Below the pieces are notes generated by a model, which was given only the letters and a program-made list of their open reading frames with translations, was not told where the DNA came from and ran no database searches. The translations under genes were made by a program, and so were the position numbers. This document shows positions 25,347 through 34,409 of a DNA stretch of 64,000 bases, piece after piece (positions within the stretch are counted from its first letter, which is position 1; every line of letters starts with the position of its first letter). Source of the DNA: Sphingomonas sp. Y38-1Y (GTDB lineage: Bacteria > Pseudomonadota > Alphaproteobacteria > Sphingomonadales > Sphingomonadaceae); NCBI RefSeq assembly GCF_032391395.1, contig NZ_CP135916.1, forward strand, positions 1,426,001 to 1,490,000. Reading direction: 5' to 3'.

Positions 25347-27356
25347 ATGTCCGTTGTTCCACGCGCCCTGCTGGGCGTGTCGCTGCTCGCGCTTGCCGCG
25401 CCGGCGCTTGCCCGCGACGATGATCCGCAGACGATCGTCGTCACCGGCGAACGTGCCGATCCCGAAGCCGAAGTCCTGAAGACTCCCGGCGGCGTCGATG
25501 TCGTCGATGCCGCTACCTATGCGGACAAGGCGGCGGTGTCGCTGCGCGACGCGCTTGCCTTCTCGCCCGGCGTCTATGCGCAGCCGCGCTTCGGACAGGA
25601 GGTGCGGCTGTCGATTCGCGGCTCGGGGCTCAGCCGCGGCTTCCACATGCGCGGGCTATTGCTGATGCAGGACGGTGTGCCGATCAACCTGGCTGACAAC
25701 AATGGCGACTTCCAGGAGCTCGACCCGCAGGTGTTCGAGCGGATCGAGGTCTATCGCGGCGGCAACGCGCTGCGGTTCGGCGGATCGACGCTGGGCGGCG
25801 CGATCAACGCGGTGACGCCGACCGGGCGATCGGCCCCGGGGGTCGAGGCGCGCATCGACGGCGGGAGCTGGAACACCGGTCGCTTCAAGCTCGCCGCCGG
25901 CATGGCGAGCGGGGCGGGCGACGGCTATCTGGCGATCACCGGCGACGCATCGGATGGCGACCGCGATCATGCGCGGCGGCGATCGCTCCGGCTCAACGGC
26001 AATGTCGGCCTGCAACTCGCGCCCGCGGTCCAGACGCGCTTCTACGCCAGCGCCAATCACATCCGACAGGACCTGCCCGGCGCGCTGACGCTGGATCAGG
26101 CGCTGACCGACCCGTCTCAGGTGCTGCCCGCTCTGGTCGCGCAGGATCAGGCGCGCGACATCGATTCGCTGCGGCTCCAGAACCGCACCACGATCGCGAT
26201 CGGTGCCGGGCGGATCGAGGTCGGCGCGTTCCTCAACGACAAGCAGCTGGACCACCCGATCTTTCAGGTGATCGACCAGAAATCGACCGATTACGGCGCT
26301 TTCGCCCGCATCGACCTGGCCGGCGAGATGGGCGGGATGCCGGTGGAGGCGTCGATCGGATCGACCGCGCGGTTCGGCCATGTGCGGGCGCGTCAATATG
26401 TGAACGTCGGCGGCCGGCGCGGTGCGCTGACCGCCGATGCTCGGCAGATGGCGCGGACGATCGACAGCTATGGCGAACTGCGCCTCACCTTCGTGCCGCG
26501 GCTCACCCTGGTTACGGGCGGCGTCTTCACCCATGGCGAGCGCGCGGTCGCCAACCGCCTGGCGCCCGCGCGAAGCGGCGAGGCGAGCTTCGACGCCTTC
26601 TCGCCCAAGCTCGGCCTGTTGTTCGAGCCGTCGTCCGCGATCCAGTTCTATGGCAACATCAACCGCTCGGTCGAGCTGCCGGGCTTCAGCGAGCTCAACC
26701 AGACGCCGTACGCGGTCGGCGGCGTAGTGACGCCGGGCTTCGTCGACGTGGCGCCGCAGCGCGCGTGGACGGCCGAGATCGGCACGCGCGGCAGCGTCGG
26801 GATCGCGCGCTGGGACGTGACGCTCTACCGCGCCGACCTGCGCGGCGAGCTGCTTCAGTTCGACCAGGCGCCGGGCGTGCCGGCTGCGACCTTCAACGCC
26901 GGGCGGACGCGGCATCAGGGCGTGGAGGCGGCGCTCGATCTCAGCCTCGCGCCGTGGCTGACGCTGCGTCAGGCCTATCAGCTCAACGATTTCCGCTTCC
27001 GCGGCGATGCGCAGTTCGGCGACAATCGGCTGCCGGTGATCGCGCGCCACCTTTATCGCGGCGAGCTGCGGCTGGGATCGGAGGCGCTGGCGCTCGCCCC
27101 CAACGTCGAGTGGGTGCCTGAGGGTGCCTGGGCCGACTATGCCAACACCGTCCGCGTGCCCGGCTATGCACTGGTCGGGCTGGGCGCGACGGCGCAGCTG
27201 CGCTCGGGGGTCACGCTATTCGTCGATGCGCGCAACCTGGGCGGGAAGCGCGCGATCGGCGACGTGTCGGCGGTGGTGCGCGCAAGCGACGCTTCGGCCA
27301 TCTACTATCCGACTGAGCGGCGTGCGGTGTTCGCCGGCATCCGGGGGCGGCTGTGA
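25347..27356 (+). CDS. TonB-dependent outer-membrane receptor (metal/siderophore type)
   Basis: Imports a ligand across the outer membrane using TonB energy. The 669-residue protein has a signal peptide (ALLGVSLLALAAPALA), a TonB-box-like TIVVTGER, a plug domain (about 50-150) with LRDALAFSPGVYAQPRFGQE and LSIRGSGLSRG, and a 22-stranded barrel ending with a C-terminal aromatic-rich strand. The neighbours (DUF2946 before, PepSY with a His/Met-rich loop after, overlapping by 4 bases) point to a metal or metallophore, possibly copper; the ligand is not proven. Confidence 0.9.
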   Translation: MSVVPRALLGVSLLALAAPALARDDDPQTIVVTGERADPEAEVLKTPGGVDVVDAATYADKAAVSLRDALAFSPGVYAQPRFGQEVRLSIRGSGLSRGFHMRGLLLMQDGVPINLADNNGDFQELDPQVFERIEVYRGGNALRFGGSTLGGAINAVTPTGRSAPGVEARIDGGSWNTGRFKLAAGMASGAGDGYLAITGDASDGDRDHARRRSLRLNGNVGLQLAPAVQTRFYASANHIRQDLPGALTLDQALTDPSQVLPALVAQDQARDIDSLRLQNRTTIAIGAGRIEVGAFLNDKQLDHPIFQVIDQKSTDYGAFARIDLAGEMGGMPVEASIGSTARFGHVRARQYVNVGGRRGALTADARQMARTIDSYGELRLTFVPRLTLVTGGVFTHGERAVANRLAPARSGEASFDAFSPKLGLLFEPSSAIQFYGNINRSVELPGFSELNQTPYAVGGVVTPGFVDVAPQRAWTAEIGTRGSVGIARWDVTLYRADLRGELLQFDQAPGVPAATFNAGRTRHQGVEAALDLSLAPWLTLRQAYQLNDFRFRGDAQFGDNRLPVIARHLYRGELRLGSEALALAPNVEWVPEGAWADYANTVRVPGYALVGLGATAQLRSGVTLFVDARNLGGKRAIGDVSAVVRASDASAIYYPTERRAVFAGIRGRL

Positions 27357-28594
27357 GCGGGGTGCTGCAACGCGCGGTCTGGCGCTGGCATCTGGTCGCG
27401 GGGCTGTTCGTGCTGCCGTTCCTCGGCTGGCTCGCCGTGACGGGCGCACTCTACCTCTACAAGACCGAGATCGAGCGCGCGGTCTATGCCGAATGGCTGT
27501 CGGTCGAGGCGCGGCCGACGCTGCCGATCGGTACGCTGGTCGCCAGCGTGGGCGCGGAGACGGGCGCGCGGGTCGTCCAGGTCGCCAGGCCATCCGCGCC
27601 CGAGGCGTGGCGGATGACGGTCGCGGCGCCGAACGGAACGCGGCGCCTCGCCTTCGTTGATCCCGGCGACGGCCGCGTGCTCGGCCTGACCCGCGCGGGC
27701 GGGATCACCGGCGTGCTGCGCGAGCTGCACAGCCTGGCGATCACCGGGCCGATCGGCAACGCGCTGATCGAGATCGCCGCGGGATGGGCGATCGTGCTGG
27801 TGCTCACCGGCTTCTGGCTGTGGGCGCAGCGCCCGCGGCTGACCGTGCGCGGCAGCCCGAATGGCCGCGGCTTCTGGCGCGATCTGCACGGCTCGACCGG
27901 AGCGCTCGGCGGCGCGGTGGTGCTGTTCCTGGCGATCACCGGCATGCCGTGGAGCGGCGTCTGGGGCCGCGGCCTGCAATCGCTCGTCACCGCGCAGGGC
28001 TGGGGGCGACCCACTGCGCCGGCGGGCGAGCATGGCGGGCATGGCGGGCATGGCGCCGCACTGCCCTGGTCGATGCAGCATGCGGCGATGCCGATGGGCG
28101 GGGCGGGGGATATCGGTCCCGACCGCGCGCTCGCGGCCGCGCGCGGGGTCGGCACGGCGTGGACGATGACGCTGCCGGCGACGCCCGGCGCGCCGTATCT
28201 GTTCAGCGCGCTCGTAGCGCGCGCCGACGACGCGCATGTGGTCGCCGTCGATGCGGCCAGCGGTCGCATCGTCCAGGATGCACGCTATGCCGATTTCGGT
28301 GCGGGCGCCCGCGCGATCGAATGGGGGATCGCGGTGCATCAGGGCCAGCAATATGGCGAGCCCAACCGGCTGGTGATGCTCGCCGCCTGTGCCGCGCTGC
28401 TGCTGCTCGTCGTCAGCGCGCCGGTGATGTGGTGGCGACGGCGGCCTAGGGGGCTGGGGATGCCGCCGGGGGGGACCGGCCGCGGGCTCGGGCTGTTGAT
28501 GGCGGCGGCCGGCGCGGCGTTCCCGCTAACCGGGCTGACGATGCTCGCCGCGCTGGGGCTGGTGCGGGTTCAGGGCTGGCTGGGCGGCAGGTGA
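27353..28594 (+). CDS. PepSY-associated membrane protein with His/Met-rich loop
   Basis: A 413-residue inner-membrane protein of the PepSY_TM family, often acting as reductase or assembly factor with TonB receptors. Membrane helices lie near 12-33, 133-156, 180-202 and 338-360, and one at the C-terminus. Between helices 3 and 4 is the loop EHGGHGGHGAALPWSMQHAAMPMGG (about 224-246), rich in His and Met and suited to metal binding. The GTG start overlaps the receptor stop (GTGA), so both are coupled. Its end overlaps the opposite-strand small gene by 25 bases. Confidence 0.88.
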   Translation: MSGVLQRAVWRWHLVAGLFVLPFLGWLAVTGALYLYKTEIERAVYAEWLSVEARPTLPIGTLVASVGAETGARVVQVARPSAPEAWRMTVAAPNGTRRLAFVDPGDGRVLGLTRAGGITGVLRELHSLAITGPIGNALIEIAAGWAIVLVLTGFWLWAQRPRLTVRGSPNGRGFWRDLHGSTGALGGAVVLFLAITGMPWSGVWGRGLQSLVTAQGWGRPTAPAGEHGGHGGHGAALPWSMQHAAMPMGGAGDIGPDRALAAARGVGTAWTMTLPATPGAPYLFSALVARADDAHVVAVDAASGRIVQDARYADFGAGARAIEWGIAVHQGQQYGEPNRLVMLAACAALLLLVVSAPVMWWRRRPRGLGMPPGGTGRGLGLLMAAAGAAFPLTGLTMLAALGLVRVQGWLGGR

Positions 28595-28770
28595 TCGGGC
28601 GCGAGGCGGCCGGCGTCCAGGTCGGCCGCGACGTTGCGCTCCTCTCGCCCTTCGAGCGGACGCGCGTTCGATCGGCGGCGCAGGAACAGAAGCAGCGCGA
28701 CGCCCGCGACCACCAGAACGATGACGAGCGTAGTAAGGTTGAGCGAAGCCAGGAAATCGGTGCGGGCCAT
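28570..28770 (-). CDS. Small single-helix membrane protein
   Basis: A 66-residue protein, MARTDFLASLNLTTLV..., with one membrane helix (about 11-28, TLVIVLVVAGVALLLFL) followed by a basic RRRS stop-transfer and a polar tail. No family recognised. The ATG at 28770 is preferred over an upstream in-frame start because it leaves the helix near the N-terminus. It follows the gene 28801-29106 on the same strand after 30 bases. Its last codons overlap the PepSY gene tail-to-tail. Confidence 0.55.
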   Translation of the reverse strand: MARTDFLASLNLTTLVIVLVVAGVALLLFLRRRSNARPLEGREERNVAADLDAGRLAPDHLPPSQP

Positions 28771-28800
28771 GGGTCGTCCTTCGGCACCCCCGCCCAAGAA

Positions 28801-29106
28801 CTAAGCCCGCGCCGGCGAAGAAAGTTCCGGCACGAATTCAGACGCTTCGTTCCGGGCGTCGACCGGTCGCCGCGCCGCGTCGACCCGGCAGAGATGGTCG
28901 ACGACCCCGTCCAGGCTGTCGAACAGCGGAAAGCGGGCGCCGGGCGCGGGAAAATAGGCCTCCAGATGCCAGCGGCCGACATGCTCGCCATGCCCCGGAT
29001 CGGCAAGGCGGACCGCGACGGCGACCAGATCGGCGTCGCGGTGGATCAGCGCGGCATCGCGATCGCGGCTGCCAAGATCGATGGTACAGGGACTGGCGCT
29101 GTGCAT
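28801..29106 (-). CDS. Hypothetical protein
   Basis: A 101-residue ORF starting at ATG 29106 (MHSASPCTIDLGSRDRDA). It shows protein-like composition, with SLDGVVDHLCRVDAARRPVDARNE in the second half, and lies in front of the small membrane protein gene on the same strand. No signal, helix or known domain was seen. The frame is one of several open in this GC-rich stretch, so I hold it as plausible only. Confidence 0.45.
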   Translation of the reverse strand: MHSASPCTIDLGSRDRDAALIHRDADLVAVAVRLADPGHGEHVGRWHLEAYFPAPGARFPLFDSLDGVVDHLCRVDAARRPVDARNEASEFVPELSSPARA

Positions 29107-29241
29107 CTCCGCCTCGTGCGCCGTTTCCCGCCGGCGATCAGTCAGCCTTTAGAGACCACGTCGATTGATCCACTTGATTGCAACTACGTATGCAGCGCGA
29201 ATTGGCCGTTTGCGGCGGCGCGCGGCGGTTGACGCGTTGGT

Positions 29242-29255
29242 TGATAGCGGTAACG
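29242..29255. promoter_or_regulatory. LacI-type operator, copy 1 (upstream of GH3 gene)
   Basis: TGATAGCGGTAACG, 24 bases before the GH3 start codon, matches the best copy (TGATAGCGCTATCA at 34328) at 11 of 14 positions. The gap 29107-29278 holds nothing else recognisable. Confidence 0.65.
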
Positions 29256-29278
29256 CTTGACCCGAAAGGGAGAGGAAC

Positions 29279-31666
29279 ATGGCCAATCGGCGCGCGGCGC
29301 TTCGGATGATGCTGGGGGCGAGTGCGGCGATCGCGGCACCGATGCTGGCAAAGGCGGGAACGCCGCAGGGCCGCGGGCGCGCGCTCTATCGCGACGCGCG
29401 GGCGCCGGTGCCGGACCGGGTGCGCGACCTGATCGGCCGCATGACGCTGGAGGAAAAGGTCATGCAGATGATCGCGCTCTGGGCGACCAAGAGCGAGATC
29501 ATGAACGGCATGACCTTCGACCCTGCCAAGGCGTCGTCGGCCTATCCCGACGGCTTTGGTCAGCTCACCCGCGCCTCCGACAAGCGCGGCGTGGCGGGCG
29601 TCGCCGGGGCGGCGGGCGCCACCGTCAACAATGGCCGCACGCCCGCGCAGACCGTCGCCTTCATCAACGCGATGCAGGACTGGGCGACCAAGCGCACGCG
29701 GCTGGGCATCCCCGTCCTCGTCCACGAGGAATCGCTTCACGGCTATATGGCCAACGAAGCGACGATGTTCCCCCAGGCGATCGCGCTGGCGGGCAGCTTC
29801 GACCGCGACCTGATGCGCCGCGTCCAGGGCCAGATCGCGCGAGAGGCGCGGGCGCGGGGCGTGCCGTTCGTGCTGTCGCCCGTCGTCGACATCGTCCGGG
29901 ATCCCCGCTGGGGCCGGATCGAGGAGACGTTTGGCGAGGACCCCTATCTGGTCGGCGAGATGGGCGTCGCCGCGGTCGAGGGGCTTCAGGGCACGGGCAA
30001 GGGGCCGATGCTGCCGCCAGGCAAGGTGTTCGCGACGCTCAAGCACATGACCGGCCACGGCCAGCCGGAGGCGGGCAACAATGTGGCCCCGGCGCAGATC
30101 AGCGAACGCGAGCTGCGCGAGAACTTCTTCCCGCCGTTCCGCGAAGTGGTCGAGCGCACCGGCATCGCCGCGGTGATGCCGAGCTATAACGAGATCGACG
30201 GCATCCCCAGCCACGGCAATCGCTGGCTGCTGGATGGCGTGCTGCGCGGCGAATGGGGCTTCGACGGCGTGATCGTCAGCGATTATGGCGCGGTGGCGGA
30301 GCTCGCCACGCTCCACCATGTCGCGACCGACAAGGAGGACGCCGCGCGTCAGGCGCTGGCGGCCGGCGTCGACTGGGAACTGCCCGACGGCGAAGGTTTC
30401 CGCACGCTCGTGGCGCAGGTGCGCGCCGGCAAGGTCGAGCAGGCGCTTATCGACCGCGCGGTCGAGCGGATCCTCGCCTTCAAGTTCCGCGCCGGGTTGT
30501 TCGAGAATCCTTATGGCGACCTTCGCACCGCCCAGCGCGTCACCGGCAATGCCGAGGCGCGCGCACTCGCGCTGGAGGCGGCGCGCAAGTCGCTGTGCCT
30601 CCTCAAGAACGACGGCATGCTGCCGCTCGCGCGGAGCGGCGGGACGGTGGCGGTGATCGGGCCCAACGCCGCGGTCGCGCGGCTGGGCGGCTATTCAAGC
30701 GTGCCCAAGCAGACCGTCTCGCTGCTGGAGGGGGTGCGCGCGATCGTCGGGCGCGGGCGGCCGATCGTCCATGCCGAGGGGGTGAGGATCGTCCAGTCGG
30801 AGGACCGCTCCGCCGACGAGGTGCTGCTCGCCGACCCGGCCGCCAACCGCGCGCTGATCGCCCAGGCGGTCGAGGTCGCGCGCGGGGCGGAGGTCATCGT
30901 GCTCGCGATCGGCGATACCGAACAGACGAGCCGCGAGGCCTATGCCCGAAATCACCTCGGCGATCGCACCGAACTCGACCTGGTGGGCGAGCAGAACGAG
31001 CTGTTCGCGGCCTTGAAGGCGCTGGGCAAGCCCATCGTCGTTACCGCGCTCAACGGCCGTCCGCCGAGCTGGCCGTCGGTCGTGGCCGGTGCGAACGCGA
31101 TCCTCGAATGCTGGTATGTCGGGCAGGAGGGCGGCACCGCGATCGCCGAGGGGCTGTTCGGCATCGTCAACCCGGGCGCCAAGCTGCCGGTAACGGTGGT
31201 GCGCAATGCCGGGCAGGTGCCCTTCTACTACAACCACAAGCCGACGGCGCGACGCGGATACCTGTTCGACGATGCCTCACCCCTGTTCCCTTTCGGGCAT
31301 GGGCTGAGCTACTCCCGGTTCGAGATCGGCACGCCGGTGCTGTCGAGCCCGCGCATTGCCGCCGATGGCGAGGTGCGCGTCGAGGTCGAGGTCGCCAATG
31401 TCGGCGACCGCGCGGGCGACGAGGTAGTGCAGCTCTACATCCGCCGCCGATCGGCCAGCGTGACGCAGCCGGTGCTGGAGCTGAAGGGCTTCGAGCGCGT
31501 GACGCTGGCCGCCGGCGAGCGGCGGCGGGTGGGCTTCACGCTTGGCACCAAGGCGTTCCGGCTGTGGAACCGCGAGCTCAAGGAAGTGGTGGAGCCGGGC
31601 GAGGTCGAGATCCTCGCCGGTGCGAGCTCGGCGATGCTCAAGGGGACCGCGCTGACGATCGGATAA
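29279..31666 (+). CDS. bglX: Glycoside hydrolase family 3 beta-glucosidase/beta-xylosidase
   Basis: Hydrolyses terminal beta-linked glucose or xylose from oligosaccharides, probably in the periplasm. The 795-residue enzyme starts with a twin-arginine-like signal (MANRRAALRMMLGASAAIAAP). The GH3 N-terminal barrel includes LGIPVLVHEESLHG, DPRWGRIEETFGEDPYL and the nucleophile Asp335 in VIVSDYGAV. The GH3 C-terminal domain has GYSSVPKQTVSLLEG, and a fibronectin-like domain closes the protein. The length and order match BglX. Given the xylan locus and the operator at 29242, a xylosidase role is likely but not decided by sequence. Confidence 0.93.
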   Translation: MANRRAALRMMLGASAAIAAPMLAKAGTPQGRGRALYRDARAPVPDRVRDLIGRMTLEEKVMQMIALWATKSEIMNGMTFDPAKASSAYPDGFGQLTRASDKRGVAGVAGAAGATVNNGRTPAQTVAFINAMQDWATKRTRLGIPVLVHEESLHGYMANEATMFPQAIALAGSFDRDLMRRVQGQIAREARARGVPFVLSPVVDIVRDPRWGRIEETFGEDPYLVGEMGVAAVEGLQGTGKGPMLPPGKVFATLKHMTGHGQPEAGNNVAPAQISERELRENFFPPFREVVERTGIAAVMPSYNEIDGIPSHGNRWLLDGVLRGEWGFDGVIVSDYGAVAELATLHHVATDKEDAARQALAAGVDWELPDGEGFRTLVAQVRAGKVEQALIDRAVERILAFKFRAGLFENPYGDLRTAQRVTGNAEARALALEAARKSLCLLKNDGMLPLARSGGTVAVIGPNAAVARLGGYSSVPKQTVSLLEGVRAIVGRGRPIVHAEGVRIVQSEDRSADEVLLADPAANRALIAQAVEVARGAEVIVLAIGDTEQTSREAYARNHLGDRTELDLVGEQNELFAALKALGKPIVVTALNGRPPSWPSVVAGANAILECWYVGQEGGTAIAEGLFGIVNPGAKLPVTVVRNAGQVPFYYNHKPTARRGYLFDDASPLFPFGHGLSYSRFEIGTPVLSSPRIAADGEVRVEVEVANVGDRAGDEVVQLYIRRRSASVTQPVLELKGFERVTLAAGERRRVGFTLGTKAFRLWNRELKEVVEPGEVEILAGASSAMLKGTALTIG

Positions 31667-31676
31667 GGTCGTGGGT

Positions 31677-31696
31677 GCTCCCGCGCAGGCGGGAGC
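31677..31696. repeat. Short GC palindrome
   Basis: GCTCCCGCGCAGGCGGGAGC, 10 bases after the GH3 stop codon; the same family as at 1352-1371. It may serve as a transcription end. Confidence 0.65.
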
Positions 31697-31707
31697 AGAA
31701 CCCGACC

Positions 31708-31790
31708 CGTCATCCCGGCCTCGAGCCGAGATCCCGCTTCTTCTCTTAAGGGCAGAAGTAGCGGGACCCCGGATCAAGTCCGGGGTGACG
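31708..31790. repeat. Bipartite palindrome overlapping the transporter stop codon
   Basis: Arms CGTCATCCCGGCCTCGAGCC (31708, diverged) and the complement of CGTCACCCCGGACTTGATCC ending at 31790, with inner TCCCGCTTCT and AGAAGTAGCGGGA. Its right arm covers the last codons and the TGA stop (31774-31776) of the minus-strand MFS gene. Confidence 0.85.
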
Positions 31791-33069
31791 AGGTAATTGT
31801 TACTTCGCGATAGCCCGGGTTCAGCCAATGCGTGACGAGCAGCGCCAGCAGGTACGCAAAGCCGCACGCCACGAAGAACGGCTGGTAGCTCCCGACCGTA
31901 TCGAGCAGCGCGCCGAGCGACTTGGACGCGATGAACCCGCCCGCCGCGCCCGCGAACCCGCCCAGGCCGATCAGCGTCCCCTGCGCATAGCGGGGGAAGA
32001 GATCGCCCGGCAGCGCGAAGAGATTGGTCGAGAATCCCTGATGCGCCGCGCAGGCAAGGCCGATCAGTGCGACGGCGATCCAGATGTTCGACGCCGACGC
32101 CGCGAACATGACGGGCACCGCGAACAAGGCGCTGACCAGCATCGCCTGCTTGCGCGCGCGGCCGGCGGCTTCGCCGCGGCGGAGCAGCGATGACGAGTAC
32201 CAGCCTCCCGCGATCGCCCCGACATCGGCGAGGATATAGATGGCGACGAGCGGCGGGCCGAAGCTCTTGAGGTCGTAGCCATACTGCTTGGAAAAGAAGT
32301 CGGGCAGCCAGAACAGGAAGGTCCACCAGACCGGATCGATCAGGAAGCGGCCCGACATATAGGCCCAGGTCTGGCGATGGCGCAGCACCTGGCCGAACGT
32401 CGCGCGACCCATGTCGATCGCCGGCTCCGCCTCAATATAGGCGCGTTCTTCCGCGGTGATCTTCGGGTGTTCGGCGGGCTTCTTGTACCAGCGCCACCAG
32501 ACGAACAGCCAGACGAGGTTGAACGATCCGGTGATGATGAACGCCCAGCGCCAGTCGAGCAGCAGCCCGGCGACGAGAAAGGAGACCAGCACCGGCGTCA
32601 CGACCGCGCCGACATTGGCGCCGGCGTTGAAGATGCCGATCGCCAGCGCGCGTTCCTGCTTGGGAAACCATTGCGATGCGGCGGCGAGCGCGGAGGGGAA
32701 GGTGCCAGCCTCGCCCAGCGCCAGCGGGATGCGGGCGATCGCGAAGCCGGTGGTCGAGGTGACGAGCACCTGCGCAAAATGGCCGAGCGTCCAGCTCCCC
32801 ATTGCGAGCATATAGCCGAACTTGGCGCCGAACCGGTCGATCAGCCAGCCGAAGCCGAGAAAGCCGAAGCCGTAGAAGACCTGGAAATAGCCGGTGATGT
32901 CGCCGTAGCCGGCATTGGTCCAGCCATAGAGGTCCTCGAGCTGGGGCTTGAGCACGCCCAGCACCAGCCGGTCGATGTACGAGAGCACGACCGCGGCGAA
33001 CAGCAATGCGCAGATCGTCCAGCGGATGCGCCCCCGCGGCTTCGGCAGCAACGCCGACGCCTTGCTCAC
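31774..33069 (-). CDS. MFS transporter, hexuronate/ACS family
   Basis: Inner-membrane proton-coupled transporter, likely for a sugar acid such as glucuronate. The 431 residues show about 12 membrane helices. The signature of the anion:cation symporter family is in the first helices (YIDRLVLGVLKPQLEDLYGW, LIDRFGAKFGYMLAMG) and LGEAGTFPSALAAASQWFP. It lies one base after manD on the same strand, so they form one operon with the operator at 34328. The C-terminal codons SSPRT and the stop codon come from a palindromic repeat, so the original tail has been replaced. Confidence 0.9.
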   Translation of the reverse strand: MSKASALLPKPRGRIRWTICALLFAAVVLSYIDRLVLGVLKPQLEDLYGWTNAGYGDITGYFQVFYGFGFLGFGWLIDRFGAKFGYMLAMGSWTLGHFAQVLVTSTTGFAIARIPLALGEAGTFPSALAAASQWFPKQERALAIGIFNAGANVGAVVTPVLVSFLVAGLLLDWRWAFIITGSFNLVWLFVWWRWYKKPAEHPKITAEERAYIEAEPAIDMGRATFGQVLRHRQTWAYMSGRFLIDPVWWTFLFWLPDFFSKQYGYDLKSFGPPLVAIYILADVGAIAGGWYSSSLLRRGEAAGRARKQAMLVSALFAVPVMFAASASNIWIAVALIGLACAAHQGFSTNLFALPGDLFPRYAQGTLIGLGGFAGAAGGFIASKSLGALLDTVGSYQPFFVACGFAYLLALLVTHWLNPGYREVTITSSPRT

Positions 33070-33070
33070 G

Positions 33071-34282
33071 TCACCAGCTCCACAAGGTGCCGTCCTCCAG
33101 CCGGTTCACCGGCAGGAAGGCGCGGCTGTACTCATACCCCGCGGCGAGCTCCTCATCGATGTCGACGCCCAGGCCCGGCGCATCGCCCGGATGCATCATG
33201 CCGTCCTCGAACGTGTAGGCGTGCGGGAAGACCGCGTCGGTCTCCGGCGTGTGGCGCATATATTCCTGCACGCCGAAATTGGGGACGCTGAGGTCGAAGT
33301 GCAGCGCCGCCGCCATGCAGACGGGCGACAGGTCGGTCGCGCCGTGGCACCCGGTGCGGACCTGATAGAGGTCGGCGAGCGCGGCGATGCGGCGCAGGTG
33401 CGTGATCCCGCCGGCATGGACGACCGTGGCGCGGATATAGTCGATCAGCTGGTTCTGGATCAGGTCCTTGGCGTCCCAGATCGAATTGAAAATCTCGCCC
33501 ACTGCCAGCGGCGCGGTGGTGTGCTGGCGGATCAGGCGGAACGCCTCCTGGTTCTCGGCCGGGGTCGCGTCTTCCAGCCAGAAGGGGCGATATGGCTCCA
33601 GGTCCTTGCCCAGCCGCCCTGCCTCGATCGGGGTCAGGCGGTGATGGATGTCGTGGAGCAGGTGGACGTCCCAGCCCAGAGCCTCGCGCGCGGCGGCGAA
33701 CAGCTCGGGGACGACGCGCAGATACTTGGACGTCGACCAGACATTCTCGCTCGGCAGGTCGGCGTCCGCGGGCTCGTAGAAATAGCGGTCCTTGGACACG
33801 CCATAGGTCGAGGCCATGCCGGGGACGCCGCACTGGATGCGGATCGCCTTGTAGCCTTGCTGCTGATACTCGATCGCGGCGTCGATCGTGTCCTGGATCG
33901 ACGTGCCATTGGCGTGGCCATAGACCATCACGCCCTCGCGGCTCGCTCCGCCGAGCAGCTGATAGACGGGCAGGCCGGCGAGCTTCCCCTTGATGTCCCA
34001 GAGCGCGGTGTCGACGGCGGCGATCGCAGTCATGGTGACCGGGCCGCGGCGCCAATAGGCACCCTTGTAGAGATACTGCCAGATATCCTCGATCCGGTGC
34101 GCATCGCGGCCGATTAGGCAGGGAACGACGTGGTCGGTCAGGTAGCTCGCCACCGCCAGCTCGCGTCCGTTGAGGGTCGCATCGCCGACGCCGGTGGTGC
34201 CGTCGTCGCACTCGATCTTGAGCGTCACGAAGTTGCGCCCCGGGCACGTCACGATTACGCGGGCGGCCACGATCTTCGGCAT
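33071..34282 (-). CDS. manD: D-mannonate dehydratase, ManD (enolase superfamily)
   Basis: Converts D-mannonate to 2-keto-3-deoxygluconate in glucuronate breakdown. The start [22 protein letters not shown] at 34282 follows a GGAGAG ribosome site; 403 residues, the length of characterised ManD from sphingomonads. Enolase-superfamily metal ligands are in [26 protein letters not shown] and VGEIFNS, and the ManD-specific [16 protein letters not shown] is present. It heads an operon with the hexuronate transporter, divergent from the alpha-glucuronidase gene, which fits use of glucuronic acid released from xylan. Confidence 0.94.
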   Translation of the reverse strand: MPKIVAARVIVTCPGRNFVTLKIECDDGTTGVGDATLNGRELAVASYLTDHVVPCLIGRDAHRIEDIWQYLYKGAYWRRGPVTMTAIAAVDTALWDIKGKLAGLPVYQLLGGASREGVMVYGHANGTSIQDTIDAAIEYQQQGYKAIRIQCGVPGMASTYGVSKDRYFYEPADADLPSENVWSTSKYLRVVPELFAAAREALGWDVHLLHDIHHRLTPIEAGRLGKDLEPYRPFWLEDATPAENQEAFRLIRQHTTAPLAVGEIFNSIWDAKDLIQNQLIDYIRATVVHAGGITHLRRIAALADLYQVRTGCHGATDLSPVCMAAALHFDLSVPNFGVQEYMRHTPETDAVFPHAYTFEDGMMHPGDAPGLGVDIDEELAAGYEYSRAFLPVNRLEDGTLWSW

Positions 34283-34327
34283 CGTCTCTCCTTCCTGATC
34301 ACGCTGCCATTTGGTCGGCGCGGATAT

Positions 34328-34341
34328 TGATAGCGCTATCA
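34328..34341. promoter_or_regulatory. LacI-type operator, copy 2 (perfect palindrome, divergent promoter)
   Basis: TGATAGCGCTATCA is a perfect 14-base palindrome 46 bases before manD and 69 bases before aguA. It can control both divergent operons. It is the best match among five copies in the locus. Confidence 0.8.
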
Positions 34342-34409
34342 CTATCCGGTAAGGCCAGCGGTAGACAAGAGGCGTCGTGAGCCCGGCGCAGGACGGAGAG
34401 GAGAAGGCG

